Assembly (NCBI RefSeq): GCF_023715615.1
Contig: NZ_JAMBOM010000003.1
Coordinates: 62,001 to 126,000, forward strand
Origin: Sporosarcina aquimarina
GTDB lineage: Bacteria; Bacillota; Bacilli; Bacillales_A; Planococcaceae
Direction: 5' to 3'
DNA length: 64,000 nucleotides
Numbering within the stretch: the stretch's first letter is position 1; every line of letters begins with the position of its first letter. Below the pieces are notes generated by a model. It worked only from the letters and a program-made list of their open reading frames with translations, was not told the origin of the DNA and searched no databases. Shown piece after piece: positions 41,930 to 50,898 of the stretch. A program made the translations under genes and the position numbers.

Positions 41930-42111
41930 CGTCTTTTCCCTTCATCTTTAGGGAAAAGGAAAAAGGAAATAACACCACTCAAAACCATTGCGCCAAGTGT
42001 AATATAAAAACGAGACATGACGGGCACATCTGTAAAGTTTTTGTTTAGCATCACCCAGGCCACTCCACCGACTAATAACACCATCGGGATAACAAATTTG
42101 AACGCCCTCAT
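41926..42111 (-). CDS. Small two-span membrane protein, unknown function
   Basis: The 61-residue product (start MRAFKFVIPM) has two hydrophobic stretches (about residues 4-19 and 29-51) and a basic C-terminal tail (KDEGKRR). Start ATG 42111 is chosen for the AAAGGGGATTGCT site in front; the frame is open 19 codons further. I cannot assign a function. It is a stand-alone gene with its own terminator. Confidence 0.6.
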   Translation of the reverse strand: MRAFKFVIPMVLLVGGVAWVMLNKNFTDVPVMSRFYITLGAMVLSGVISFFLFPKDEGKRR

Positions 42112-42190
42112 AGCAATCCCCTTTCCGTGCATGTACGTCCAGTCTACCACATACACTAGGTAACTCACAGGTCACTTCACTTATTATCTA

Positions 42191-42219
42191 TTGACGGAAC
42201 TCTCAAACAACGGTATGAT
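42191..42219 (+). promoter_or_regulatory. Sigma-A promoter of the SAM-riboswitch operon
   Basis: Plus strand: -35 TTGACG, 17-base spacer, -10 TATGAT, about 30 bases before the SAM-I aptamer. Confidence 0.82.
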
Positions 42220-42250
42220 GTGTTAAATTATTCACACAACTCAATAGTCA

Positions 42251-42412
42251 TTCTTATCAAGAGAAGCGTAGGGATCTGGCCCGTCGATGCTTCAGCAACC
42301 AGCCAACCGGTCAGGTGCTACTTCCAGCGGATGTTTGTAGTCCGGCAGATGAGGAGGAGACAATCATTTAGATGAAAAAGCCTTCTTCGCTCGTTTAGAA
42401 GGCTTTTTTATT
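42251..42412 (+). ncRNA. SAM-I riboswitch (S box) with terminator
   Basis: The aptamer opens TTCTTATCAAGAGAAGCGTA with the GGGATCTGGCCC and CGATGCTTCAGCAACC blocks of the S box, closes with CAGATGAGGAGGA, and is followed by the terminator AAAAAGCCTTCT..AGAAGGCTTTTTT (42375-42412). When SAM is plentiful transcription should stop before yitJ-metH. Confidence 0.96.
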
Positions 42413-42456
42413 ATTCTCCGCTTCATTGCTCTGCCGTAAGAAAGGATGATAGGGAA

Positions 42457-44316
42457 ATGAAATTACTGGAGCGGTTAAAAACAGAAGTTCTGACAGCGGA
42501 TGGAGCAATGGGAACGTTACTCTATGCGGAAGGTCTCGACTTTTGCTATGAACAATTAAATATAGAAAAGCCAGATGTGATTCAAGGAATTCATGAACAA
42601 TATCTACAGGCAGGTGCTGACATCATTCAAACCAACACGTACAGTGCCAACTCCTATAAACTTGCTCGCTATGGACTAGAACATCGTGTAAAAGAATTTA
42701 ACGAAGCAGGCATTGCAATCGCCAAGCGTGCTGCAGCTCCAGGTGGACAATATGTGCTCGGTACCATCGGTGGCATCCGTAGTATCCGTAAAAGCGACGC
42801 AACGATAGATGAAGTCCTATCAATTGTTCAACAGCAAGCGCAACCTTTGCTTGCCGGTGATCCAGATGGATTATTACTAGAAACTTATTATGACTTTGAA
42901 GAGCTATCTGCAGTGGTTAAGCACCTCCGTCAACAGACAGATATCCCACTGATTGCACAAGTATCCATGCATGAACCGGGTGTCTTACAGAACGGGTTGA
43001 GATTGAATGATGCCTTACATCAGTTAGAAGCACTTGGAGCAGATGTCGTTGGTGTGAACTGTAGGCTCGGCCCGTACCATACGATCCAAGCATTTGAAGG
43101 AATTGAACTCCCTAAGAAGGCATTCTTATCTGCTTACCCCAATGCAAGTTTGCTAGATGTTGAAGATGGGCGGATTGTCTATGTCTCTGAAACGGATTAT
43201 TACGGTCGCGCTGCACGGTTATTGCGGGATGAAGGGGTTCGGCTGATTGGTGGTTGTTGCGGAACGACCCCTGCTCACATTGTCGCTGTAAAATCTCAAT
43301 TGGCGAATCTTGCACCTATTACGGAAAAAGCAGTACTCCCACATAAGCCGATTATTATTCGAGATGCGGAACCCACTCGCTATGAGCCACTGCACATAAA
43401 GGCACAGCGTGAACGTACAATTCTTGTTGAATTGGATACGCCGCGACACTTGGAAACTGAAAATTATTTCGAAGGAGCACGTCAACTTCAAGCAGCTGGA
43501 GCGCACGCTGTGACGATGGCCGATAATTCTCTTGCTTCCCCTCGGATTAGCAATCTAGCTATGGCGTCCCTTATAAAACATCAAGATGACGTCCGCCCTC
43601 TCGTCCATATCACTTGCAGGGATCATAATTTGATTGGTCTGCAATCTCATTTAATGGGGCTGGATGCACTTGGCATACATGACATTTTAGCTGTGACAGG
43701 CGATCCAACGAAGATCGGTGACTTCCCAGGGGCAACAGACGTTTATGACGTTTCCAGCCTAGAACTCTTCCAACTCATTAAACAACTGAATGAAGGGATT
43801 TCATTCTCCGGTCGTCCATTACGTAAAAAGGCGAACTTTTCGGTAGCAGGTGCATTCAACCCGAATGTCCGGGTCGTTGAAAGAGCTGTTAAGCGCCTTG
43901 AGAAAAAGATTGAATGCGGGGCTGATTACTTCATTACACAACCTGTCTATACGAAAGAAAAAATTATTGAAATCCATGAAGCCGTAAAACATTTAGATAC
44001 TCCAATTTTCATAGGAATTATGCCGTTGACGAATATTCGTAACGCTGAATTCTTGCACCATGAAGTACCAGGCATCAAGTTGTCTGATGAAGTGCTGGAG
44101 CGCATGAGAGCATGTGGAGATGATCGAGAAGCAGCAACTGCTGAAGGTATACAAATTGCCAGTGAACTCATCGACACCGCAGCTTCTTTATTTAACGGGA
44201 TTTACTTAATTACTCCCTTTTTACGTTATGACATGACCGTCGAACTTGTACACTATATCAACCAGATTGACGCGATAAGAGAAAGAGAGGTGCACCATGC
44301 CACAAGCACAAATTGA
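42457..44316 (+). CDS. yitJ: Bifunctional homocysteine S-methyltransferase / methylenetetrahydrofolate reductase
   Basis: The 619-residue fusion has an N-terminal homocysteine methyltransferase domain (residues about 1-290) with zinc cysteines in GVNCRLGP and GGCCGTTPAH, and a C-terminal MTHFR TIM-barrel domain (about 325-610; DILAVTGDPTK, DYFITQPVY). In B. subtilis YitJ supplies methyl-THF and the S box controls it, as here. metH starts inside its last codons (20-base overlap), so the two form one SAM-regulated methionine operon. Confidence 0.94.
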   Translation: MKLLERLKTEVLTADGAMGTLLYAEGLDFCYEQLNIEKPDVIQGIHEQYLQAGADIIQTNTYSANSYKLARYGLEHRVKEFNEAGIAIAKRAAAPGGQYVLGTIGGIRSIRKSDATIDEVLSIVQQQAQPLLAGDPDGLLLETYYDFEELSAVVKHLRQQTDIPLIAQVSMHEPGVLQNGLRLNDALHQLEALGADVVGVNCRLGPYHTIQAFEGIELPKKAFLSAYPNASLLDVEDGRIVYVSETDYYGRAARLLRDEGVRLIGGCCGTTPAHIVAVKSQLANLAPITEKAVLPHKPIIIRDAEPTRYEPLHIKAQRERTILVELDTPRHLETENYFEGARQLQAAGAHAVTMADNSLASPRISNLAMASLIKHQDDVRPLVHITCRDHNLIGLQSHLMGLDALGIHDILAVTGDPTKIGDFPGATDVYDVSSLELFQLIKQLNEGISFSGRPLRKKANFSVAGAFNPNVRVVERAVKRLEKKIECGADYFITQPVYTKEKIIEIHEAVKHLDTPIFIGIMPLTNIRNAEFLHHEVPGIKLSDEVLERMRACGDDREAATAEGIQIASELIDTAASLFNGIYLITPFLRYDMTVELVHYINQIDAIREREVHHATSTN

Positions 44317-47300
44317 ACAACAACTAAAGAAACGCATTCTCGTAATGGACGGAGCCATGGGCACGATGCTACAAAATGCCGATTTAACAGCGGCTGATTT
44401 CGGTGGTGAAGAGTATGAAGGATGCAACGAGTATTTGAATCTAACAAAACCCGATGTGTTGACCCGAATTCATAGAGAATACTTAGAGGCTGGTGCTGAT
44501 ATCATCTGTACAAATACGTTCGGTGGTACACCTGTTGTGTTAGACGATTATGATTTAGGTAGTGAAGCGGATGAAATTAACCGTCGCGGCGCAGAACTTG
44601 CGCGTGCTGCAGCTGATGAGTTTTCGACACCTGATCGTCCTCGTTTCGTTGCAGGAGCAATGGGACCGACGACTAAGACACTGTCCGTGACAGGTGGGAT
44701 TACGTTTGACCAGTTGGCACACGATTTCTACGTTCAGGCGAAAGGGTTAATCGACGGAGGCTCGGATCTTCTCTTAATGGAAACCAGCCAAGACATGTTG
44801 AATGTCAAAGCTGGTACGATTGGAATTCGTCGAGCCTTTGAAGAAACTGGCGTGGAACTTCCAGTGATGATATCCGGAACGATTGAACCGATGGGGACGA
44901 CGTTAGCTGGACAAAGTATAGAAGCATTTTACGTTTCTATAGAGCACATTAACCCCCTTTCTGTCGGACTTAACTGCGCGACGGGACCCGAATTCATGAC
45001 AGATCATTTACGCTCGCTGTCAGAGCTTGCGACAGGATTCGTCAGTTGCTATCCAAACGCGGGACTGCCTGATGAGGAGGGTCATTATCATGAATCTCCT
45101 GATTCGCTCTCGAAAAAATTAGAAGGCTTTGCGGAGAAAGGTTGGTTGAATATTGTTGGCGGTTGTTGTGGGACGACACCTGCACATATTCAAGCGATTC
45201 ATCGCGCAGTGGAAGGCAAAACTCCCCGTCCACTCCCTGATGAAACGCACGGACATACCGTCTCTGGAATCGAACCGCTTTTGTACGACCCAAGCATGCG
45301 CCCTATTTTAATCGGAGAACGTACCAACGTCATAGGTTCACGTAAATTTAAACAGCTAATTGTCGATGGTAAAGTAGAAGAAGCGGCGGAAATCGCTCGG
45401 GCTCAAGTGAAAAACGGCGCCCATGTCATTGACGTTTGTCTCGCTAATCCGGATCGGGATGAGCTGACGGATATGACCGATTTCATGAAAGAAGTTGTGA
45501 AGAAGATTAAAGCGCCACTCGTCATTGACTCGACAGACGAAAACGTAATTGAAGAAGCATTGAAATATTCCCAAGGAAAAGCGATTATTAACTCCATAAA
45601 TTTAGAAGATGGGGAAGAACGGTTCGACGCTGTAATGCCGATTGTGAAGAAGTATGGGGCTGCAGTTGTAGTCGGGACGATTGATGAAATCGGAATGGCT
45701 GTTACGCGGGAACGGAAACTTGAAATTGCAAAACGATCCTATGACTTGCTAACAAACAAATGGGGGCTAGCGCCTGAAGATATCATTTTCGACCCCCTTG
45801 TATTCCCCGTTGGAACAGGAGATGCGCAGTACATTGGCTCTGCTGTTGAAACAATTGAAGGTATCCGACTAATTAAAGAACACCTTCCGCGCGCGCTCAC
45901 TGTTCTTGGAGTCAGTAACGTTTCTTTCGGACTTCCACCTGTAGGACGCGAAGTATTGAACGCTGTCTATTTGTACCACTGCACACAAGCCGGATTGGAC
46001 TATGCGATTGTGAATACTGAGAAGCTAGAACGATATGCGTCAATCCCTGAAACAGAAAACGATATGGCGAACGCATTGTTATTTACAACAACCGACGAAA
46101 CCCTTGCAACCTTTACTGAATTTTATCGTGGTAAGAAAAAAGAGAAGACAGAAGACGATATCCCGAAAACTGTTCCTGAACGTCTTGCCTATTATGTCGT
46201 TGAAGGAACAAAAGAAGGACTCATTCCGGATTTAGATGCAGCCTTAAGTCAGTATGATGAACCTCTCGACATTATTAACGGTCCACTTATGACAGGGATG
46301 GCAGAAGTCGGTCGACTATTCAATACGAATCAGCTTATTGTTGCTGAAGTGCTCCAGAGTGCAGAAGTCATGAAAGCTTCGGTGTCCTATTTGGAACAGT
46401 TCATGGAGAAAAAAGAGGACGATAACGGCAAGGGGAAAATAGTCCTTGCCACTGTAAAAGGGGATGTCCACGATATCGGAAAAAACCTAGTCGAAATCAT
46501 ATTGAGCAATAATGGTTTCAAAGTGGTGGATATCGGAATTAAAGTGACACCTGCGCAGCTAATTGAAGTCATCCGAAAAGAAAAACCGGACATTATCGGG
46601 CTTTCCGGATTACTCGTAAAATCTGCGCAGCAAATGGTTTTGACTGCACAAGACTTTAAATCCGCAGGCATCGAATTGCCTGTAATGGTGGGTGGCGCTG
46701 CACTCACACGTCGTTTTACGGATACAAAAATTGCACCTGAATACGATGGTCCTGTCATCTATGCAAAAGATGCGATGCAAGGATTAGATCTTGCGAATCG
46801 ACTACAGAGTGGTGAAAAAGACGCTTTGCTGCTCGAACTTGATCAGCAACTTGAAAAGCGAGTGGCGAATGATGCCATTAAAGCAGCTAAGGCAGCAGAA
46901 AAAGGCGGAGTCGCCATTGCAGTTGCTCCCCGTCCAGTGAAGACAGTTCGGACGGATACCCCTGTTTTTGTTCCGAATGTTTGTAGGAAACGAGTGCTCC
47001 GGGATTATTCAATTTCCCATCTCACTCCTTACGTCAACATGAGGACCTTGATTGGACATCATCTAGGGCTTCGCGGATTTACCGACTCAACATTGCAAAA
47101 GCAAGAACCACGCGCGGTTGAACTGCATGAAATGGTGACTGGATTTTTAGAATCCGGGAAACTTGGTGCGTCAGGTCTTTATCAGTTTTTCCCTGCTCAA
47201 GCGGATGGAGATGATGTGATCATTTATGATCCCCAAGATGGAAAAACTGAAATTGAGCGATTTACATTTCCACGCCAACGACGAGATCCATTTCTTTGCC

Positions 47301-47749
47301 TAGCTGACTATATAAAGACTGTAGATAGTGGCGAAATGGATTACGTTGCGTTTATGCAAGTAACGGCAGGTCATGGAGTCCGCGCAGAAGCGGAACGATT
47401 GAAAACAGAGGGGAAATTCTTAGAAAGTCATGCGTTCCAAGCGACTGCGCTCGAACTCGCAGAAGGCTTTGCGGAACGTGTACACCAAGAGATCCGCGAC
47501 CAATGGGGATTCCCAGATGCCACTGATTTTACGATGAAAGACCGATTTGCAGCGAAATACCAAGGACAGCGATTCTCCTTCGGATATCCTGCATGTCCAA
47601 ATTTAGAAGATCAGAAGAAGCTGTTCGGGTTGTTGAAACCAGAAGAGATTGGTGTTCACTTAACAGAAGAGTTCATGATGGAGCCGGAAGCTTCTGTGTC
47701 CGCAATCGTCTTTGCTCATGCCGATGCACGGTACTTCAATATTGACTAA
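44297..47749 (+). CDS. metH: Cobalamin-dependent methionine synthase
   Basis: The 1150-residue enzyme has all four MetH modules in order: homocysteine domain (about 1-320, GGCCGTTPAHI), pterin domain (about 330-610, RTNVIGSRKF), cobalamin domain (about 645-880, with the B12-ligand DVHDIGKN near residue 724) and the reactivation domain (about 915-1150). It transfers methyl from methyl-THF to homocysteine through B12. B. subtilis uses only MetE, so this operon implies cobalamin uptake or synthesis. ATG follows GAGAGAGGTGCACC. Confidence 0.97.
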   Translation: MPQAQIEQQLKKRILVMDGAMGTMLQNADLTAADFGGEEYEGCNEYLNLTKPDVLTRIHREYLEAGADIICTNTFGGTPVVLDDYDLGSEADEINRRGAELARAAADEFSTPDRPRFVAGAMGPTTKTLSVTGGITFDQLAHDFYVQAKGLIDGGSDLLLMETSQDMLNVKAGTIGIRRAFEETGVELPVMISGTIEPMGTTLAGQSIEAFYVSIEHINPLSVGLNCATGPEFMTDHLRSLSELATGFVSCYPNAGLPDEEGHYHESPDSLSKKLEGFAEKGWLNIVGGCCGTTPAHIQAIHRAVEGKTPRPLPDETHGHTVSGIEPLLYDPSMRPILIGERTNVIGSRKFKQLIVDGKVEEAAEIARAQVKNGAHVIDVCLANPDRDELTDMTDFMKEVVKKIKAPLVIDSTDENVIEEALKYSQGKAIINSINLEDGEERFDAVMPIVKKYGAAVVVGTIDEIGMAVTRERKLEIAKRSYDLLTNKWGLAPEDIIFDPLVFPVGTGDAQYIGSAVETIEGIRLIKEHLPRALTVLGVSNVSFGLPPVGREVLNAVYLYHCTQAGLDYAIVNTEKLERYASIPETENDMANALLFTTTDETLATFTEFYRGKKKEKTEDDIPKTVPERLAYYVVEGTKEGLIPDLDAALSQYDEPLDIINGPLMTGMAEVGRLFNTNQLIVAEVLQSAEVMKASVSYLEQFMEKKEDDNGKGKIVLATVKGDVHDIGKNLVEIILSNNGFKVVDIGIKVTPAQLIEVIRKEKPDIIGLSGLLVKSAQQMVLTAQDFKSAGIELPVMVGGAALTRRFTDTKIAPEYDGPVIYAKDAMQGLDLANRLQSGEKDALLLELDQQLEKRVANDAIKAAKAAEKGGVAIAVAPRPVKTVRTDTPVFVPNVCRKRVLRDYSISHLTPYVNMRTLIGHHLGLRGFTDSTLQKQEPRAVELHEMVTGFLESGKLGASGLYQFFPAQADGDDVIIYDPQDGKTEIERFTFPRQRRDPFLCLADYIKTVDSGEMDYVAFMQVTAGHGVRAEAERLKTEGKFLESHAFQATALELAEGFAERVHQEIRDQWGFPDATDFTMKDRFAAKYQGQRFSFGYPACPNLEDQKKLFGLLKPEEIGVHLTEEFMMEPEASVSAIVFAHADARYFNID

Positions 47750-47756
47750 TGGACAC

Positions 47757-47806
47757 AAAAGATCCCGCAGTAGAGTGTAGTCACTCTTACCTGCAGGATC
47801 TTTTCT
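47757..47806. terminator. Two-way terminator between metH and the coat gene
   Basis: AAAAGATCC.GCAG.AGAGTG and the matching CACTCT.CTGCAGGATCTTTT form a long stem with A and T tracts on each side. It serves both converging genes. Confidence 0.88.
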
Positions 47807-47810
47807 TACA

Positions 47811-48140
47811 TTAATATCTTCCCCAAGGCATTGGTCCTGGTCCCATCGGAGGTCGTTGAGAACCCCATTGCCCCATTCCTGGTCCATAACCAGGCCTTGC
47901 TTGAACCGTCTGCCCCATCATTGTTTCATTCACTTCTGTGTAATAATGGCGAGGGATTTGAACGGTATGTTGGCGGTTTACGTTGACGAACGGATGAACT
48001 ACAGGTAGCTCCTGTGGCATGAACGTATCGTGGTAACGGTATTGCGTCGGGCAGATTATCGGTTGTGCCTGATTGTTACATGGTTGCATTGGTGGCATTG
48101 GTTGTGGCTTCATGCAGCATTTTTGATTCTGATGCATCAT
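47811..48140 (-). CDS. CotD-family spore coat protein
   Basis: The small protein (about 109 residues) is rich in Met, Pro, His, Gln and Tyr. It contains VVHPFVNVNRQHTVQIPRHY, the H/V-rich region that resembles inner coat protein CotD, followed by a Pro-Gly-Met-rich tail (PMGPGPMPWGRY). CotD is a sigma-K dependent coat component. GGAGGTGATGAAG suggests the start at about 48140, though an ATG or GTG up to three codons away is possible. I saw no clear sigma-K promoter. It borders the satellite array. Confidence 0.8.
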   Translation of the reverse strand: MMHQNQKCCMKPQPMPPMQPCNNQAQPIICPTQYRYHDTFMPQELPVVHPFVNVNRQHTVQIPRHYYTEVNETMMGQTVQARPGYGPGMGQWGSQRPPMGPGPMPWGRY

Positions 48141-48214
48141 CTTCATCACCTCCTCCCTCCATTACATGCAAGTTACCGAGTAAGACACGGGCAAATGACT
48201 TCCTAGAATGCGGA

Positions 48215-49270
48215 TTTCTTCCGAGACGCGTTTTTGGTTTTCGTTCGCTCGCATTCTCCCCTCTTCCGCGCGTTTTGTGATCGCTTCCGCGCGCAAGTGA
48301 GCCACGAACGCGCCGATTTCTTCCTCCGCTCGCTTTTGCCTCTCGTTCGCTCGCATTCTCCCCTCTTCCGCGCGTATTCCGATCCCTTCCGCGCGTATTC
48401 CGATCCCTTCCGCGCGCAAGTGAGCCACGAGAGCGCACTTTTCTTTCTCCGCTCGCTTTTGCCTCTCGTTCGCTCGCATTCTCCCTTCTTCCGAGCGTAT
48501 TCCGATCCCTTCCGCGCGCAAGTGAGCCACGAACGCGCACTTTTCTTTCTCCGCGCGCTTTTGGCTCTCGTTCCCTCGCATTCTCCCCTCTTCCGCGCGT
48601 ATTCCGATCCCTTCCGCGCGCAAGTGAGCCACGAACGCGCCAATTTCTTCCTCCGCGCGCTTTTGCCTCTCGTTCGCTCGCATTCTCCCCTCTTCCGCGC
48701 GTATTTCGATCGCTTCCGCGCGATAGTGAACCACGAACGCGCACTTTTCTTCCTCCGCGCGCTTTCGACTCTCGTTCGCTCGCATTCTCTCCTCTTCCGC
48801 GCGTATTCCGATCCCTTCTGCGCGCAAGCGAACCACGAACGCGCCGGTTTCTTCCCGCGCTCGCTTTTGGCTCTCGTTCGCTCGCATTCTCCCCTCTTCC
48901 GCGCGTATTCCGATCCCTTCCGCGCGCAAGTGAGCCACGAACGCGCACTTTTCTTTCTCCGCGCGCTTTTGGCTCTCGTTCGTTCGCATTCTCCCCTCCT
49001 CCGCTCGTATTCCGATCCCTTCCGCGCGCAAGTGAGCCACGAACGCGCCGATTTCTTTCTCCGCGCGCTTTTGGCTCTCGTTCGCTCGCATTCTCCCCTC
49101 TTCCGCGCGTATTCCGATCCCTTCCGCGCGCAAGTGAGCCACGAACGCGCCGATTTCTTCCTCCGCGCGCTTTTGCCTCTCGTTCGCTCGCATTCTCTCC
49201 TCTTCCGCTCGTATTCCGATCCCTTCTGCGCGCAAGCGAACCACGAACGCACCGGTTTCTTCCGGCGCGT
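48215..49270. repeat. GC-rich satellite: 102-bp unit made of five 20-21-bp sub-units
   Basis: The anchor CAAGTGAGCCACGA (or close variants) recurs at 48294, 48417, 48519, 48621, 48723, 48825, 48927, 49029, 49131 and 49233: eight steps of exactly 102 bases and one of 123. The 123 step comes from doubling of one 21-bp sub-unit (TTCCGCGCGTATTCCGATCCC). Each unit splits into sub-units of 20, 20, 21, 20 and 21 bases, several with a CGCGC core and one reading TTCGCTCGCATTCTCCCCTC. The plus strand is pyrimidine-rich. Four frames remain open because the unit is a multiple of three, but none has a ribosome site. Confidence 0.95.
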
Positions 49271-49344
49271 ACATTCAGTTCTAGATTGCTAAATTTGACT
49301 TGATTGGAACAGGGATATAACTATCAGACTTGTTCGACATTTTA

Positions 49345-49353
49345 TGGTATAAT
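49345..49353 (+). promoter_or_regulatory. Extended -10 promoter before the NERD gene
   Basis: TGGTATAAT is an extended -10 box (TGN plus TATAAT) about 45 bases before the start. The -35 region (AGACTT / TTGTTC) is weak. It lies about 75 bases past the end of the satellite. Confidence 0.55.
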
Positions 49354-49396
49354 AATGGAGATTGATATTATTAGAAATGAGGTGATTATCGTACTT

Positions 49397-50332
49397 ATGA
49401 AGCCTCGGAAGCCTCCTTTAATACTAGATTCCTTATCGGCTGCAGTACGAAGAATTATGCCAAATCATCCAAAAGAACAAGCGCTGCAGTCAAGATTATC
49501 TGCAGTTCAAGCGGGCTACGCGGGTGAACTGGTATTGGATCGAGTCTTTGAGAATTATATATTTTCCTTTCCTCATGCGATTTTCCATGATCTATCCTTG
49601 AACTCTAGTACTCGTTTTCAAGTGGACACGTTGTTTGTTACTTCGTCGCATGCTGTCGTGCTCGAAGTGAAAAATATTGCGGGTGCGCTGACTCTGAGAA
49701 GTAATCCTCCGCAACTTATTCGGACACAGGAGAACGGACAAACCAATAGTTTTGAAAGTCCGGTATCTCAGCTCGAGCGGAAAATTGAATTACTGCAGGA
49801 TTGGCTAGTCTGCCGAAGCATCCATTTGCCTGTAAAAGGTGCTATTGTACTAGCTCATCCCAAACATCCCGTTAATGCAGAAAGCGCTAATGTTCCTTTT
49901 CTGTATCCATCCGGAATCCCCTCATATCTCCGGCGTTTGGCCACTTCAACGTCTGTACTACTTCCCGACCAGTTCTCCCTACTGAATGACCAACTCCTGC
50001 AAGGTCAACATGACTTCTTTCCACTACCTATTTGCGAAAGTTATTCCTTGACTGCTCAAGACTTTAGGAGCGGTGTTTTTTGTGAGACGTGCGCTGCTCC
50101 AACTATGTTGAAAAATCGATTGAATTGGTACTGCTCTGTTTGTGAGGAAAAAAGCTCAAAAGCTGGCGACCAAGCAATACGCGACTGGTTCCTGTTATTT
50201 GGCGGGACAATGTCTAATCAGCAGTGCCGTGACTTTCTTCATCTAACCAATCGGCACATGGCCTATCGGATTTTGAAAAAGATGGAATTTCAAATAGTTG
50301 GTGGCAGTAAAAACCGTCGGTATTTCCGTTAA
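49397..50332 (+). CDS. NERD-domain protein with zinc ribbon and C-terminal helical domain
   Basis: The 311-residue protein has a nuclease-related NERD domain (residues about 35-165): the GELVLDRVF, FQVDTLF and VLEVKN segments give the E, D and ExK residues of a PD-(D/E)xK fold. A zinc ribbon follows (CETC and CSVC, about 234-256), then a C-terminal helical part ending GGSKNRRYFR that may bind DNA. The reaction is unknown. Start ATG 49397 follows GAGGTG; the frame is open 31 codons further, across the promoter. Confidence 0.82.
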   Translation: MKPRKPPLILDSLSAAVRRIMPNHPKEQALQSRLSAVQAGYAGELVLDRVFENYIFSFPHAIFHDLSLNSSTRFQVDTLFVTSSHAVVLEVKNIAGALTLRSNPPQLIRTQENGQTNSFESPVSQLERKIELLQDWLVCRSIHLPVKGAIVLAHPKHPVNAESANVPFLYPSGIPSYLRRLATSTSVLLPDQFSLLNDQLLQGQHDFFPLPICESYSLTAQDFRSGVFCETCAAPTMLKNRLNWYCSVCEEKSSKAGDQAIRDWFLLFGGTMSNQQCRDFLHLTNRHMAYRILKKMEFQIVGGSKNRRYFR

Positions 50333-50472
50333 AACATTTGCTGGCAACGCCCACCTCTATTTGAACATGTGGTGCTTTCTGTTTAGATCTATATCCCCCA
50401 ACTCCATGAGCCCTTGAGGGGCATAAAACACCTAAACCCCCCCAATTTTGTCTCGAGATTTTTCAGCCAAAC

Positions 50473-50501
50473 AAAAAACCTTCCAAATGGAAGGTTTTTT
50501 A
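50473..50501. terminator. Perfect two-way terminator
   Basis: AAAAAACCTTCC, loop AAAT, GGAAGGTTTTTT. It ends at the stop of the small minus-strand gene and also faces the NERD gene. Confidence 0.92.
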
Positions 50502-50687
50502 CTGATAGTCTCTAGGGAGTTCGTGCTCGTCAAACCCTATTTCTGAAGAGGATTCCGAATGATGGTCAAGAAATCTGCTAAAGTCTGGTGCACCTTCTCC
50601 GATCATTTGCAACATGGCGATGTAGTCCATGTCCCTACGCAAGTTCATTTCATCCGGATGAATGTTTTGACGTTCCACTTCGTTCAC
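50499..50687 (-). CDS. Small acidic protein, unknown function
   Basis: A product of about 60 residues (MNEVERQNIHPDEMNLRRDM...) with a helical middle (YIAMLQMIGEG) and an acidic, serine-rich tail. The start may be GTG at 50687 or the GTG three codons later, which has AAGGTG at a better distance. The strong terminator right after it supports a real transcript. I recognise no family. Confidence 0.55.
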   Translation of the reverse strand: MNEVERQNIHPDEMNLRRDMDYIAMLQMIGEGAPDFSRFLDHHSESSSEIGFDEHELPRDYQ

Positions 50688-50898
50688 CTTCCCTTATGAT
50701 AGTCACAGGCGGGACACTAAACGGCGAAGCGCTAAGAGGTCAAACAAACAACATTTTCTCACCTGTAGTCTAGCATGCTACCAATTAATTGTAAAGAGTA
50801 TTCTGTCTATTTTTACATTTTACAATAGCTCTAGTTTGTTTCAGCTGTTTTGTTTTAGGTTATAGTATATATACCATGTGTTTTAAGGAGGATCGTCC

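Noticed and set aside
48162..49274. Repeat protein of about 370 residues on the minus strand
   Set aside because: There is no ribosome site or promoter before the ATG, and two other long frames on both strands are equally open. I treat the region as a noncoding satellite, with the coding question listed as a finding.
50333..50472. Terminator of the NERD gene at ATGAGCCC-TTGA-GGGGCAT
   Set aside because: The stem is short and imperfect and no T run follows; the perfect stem at 50473-50501 is the better terminator.
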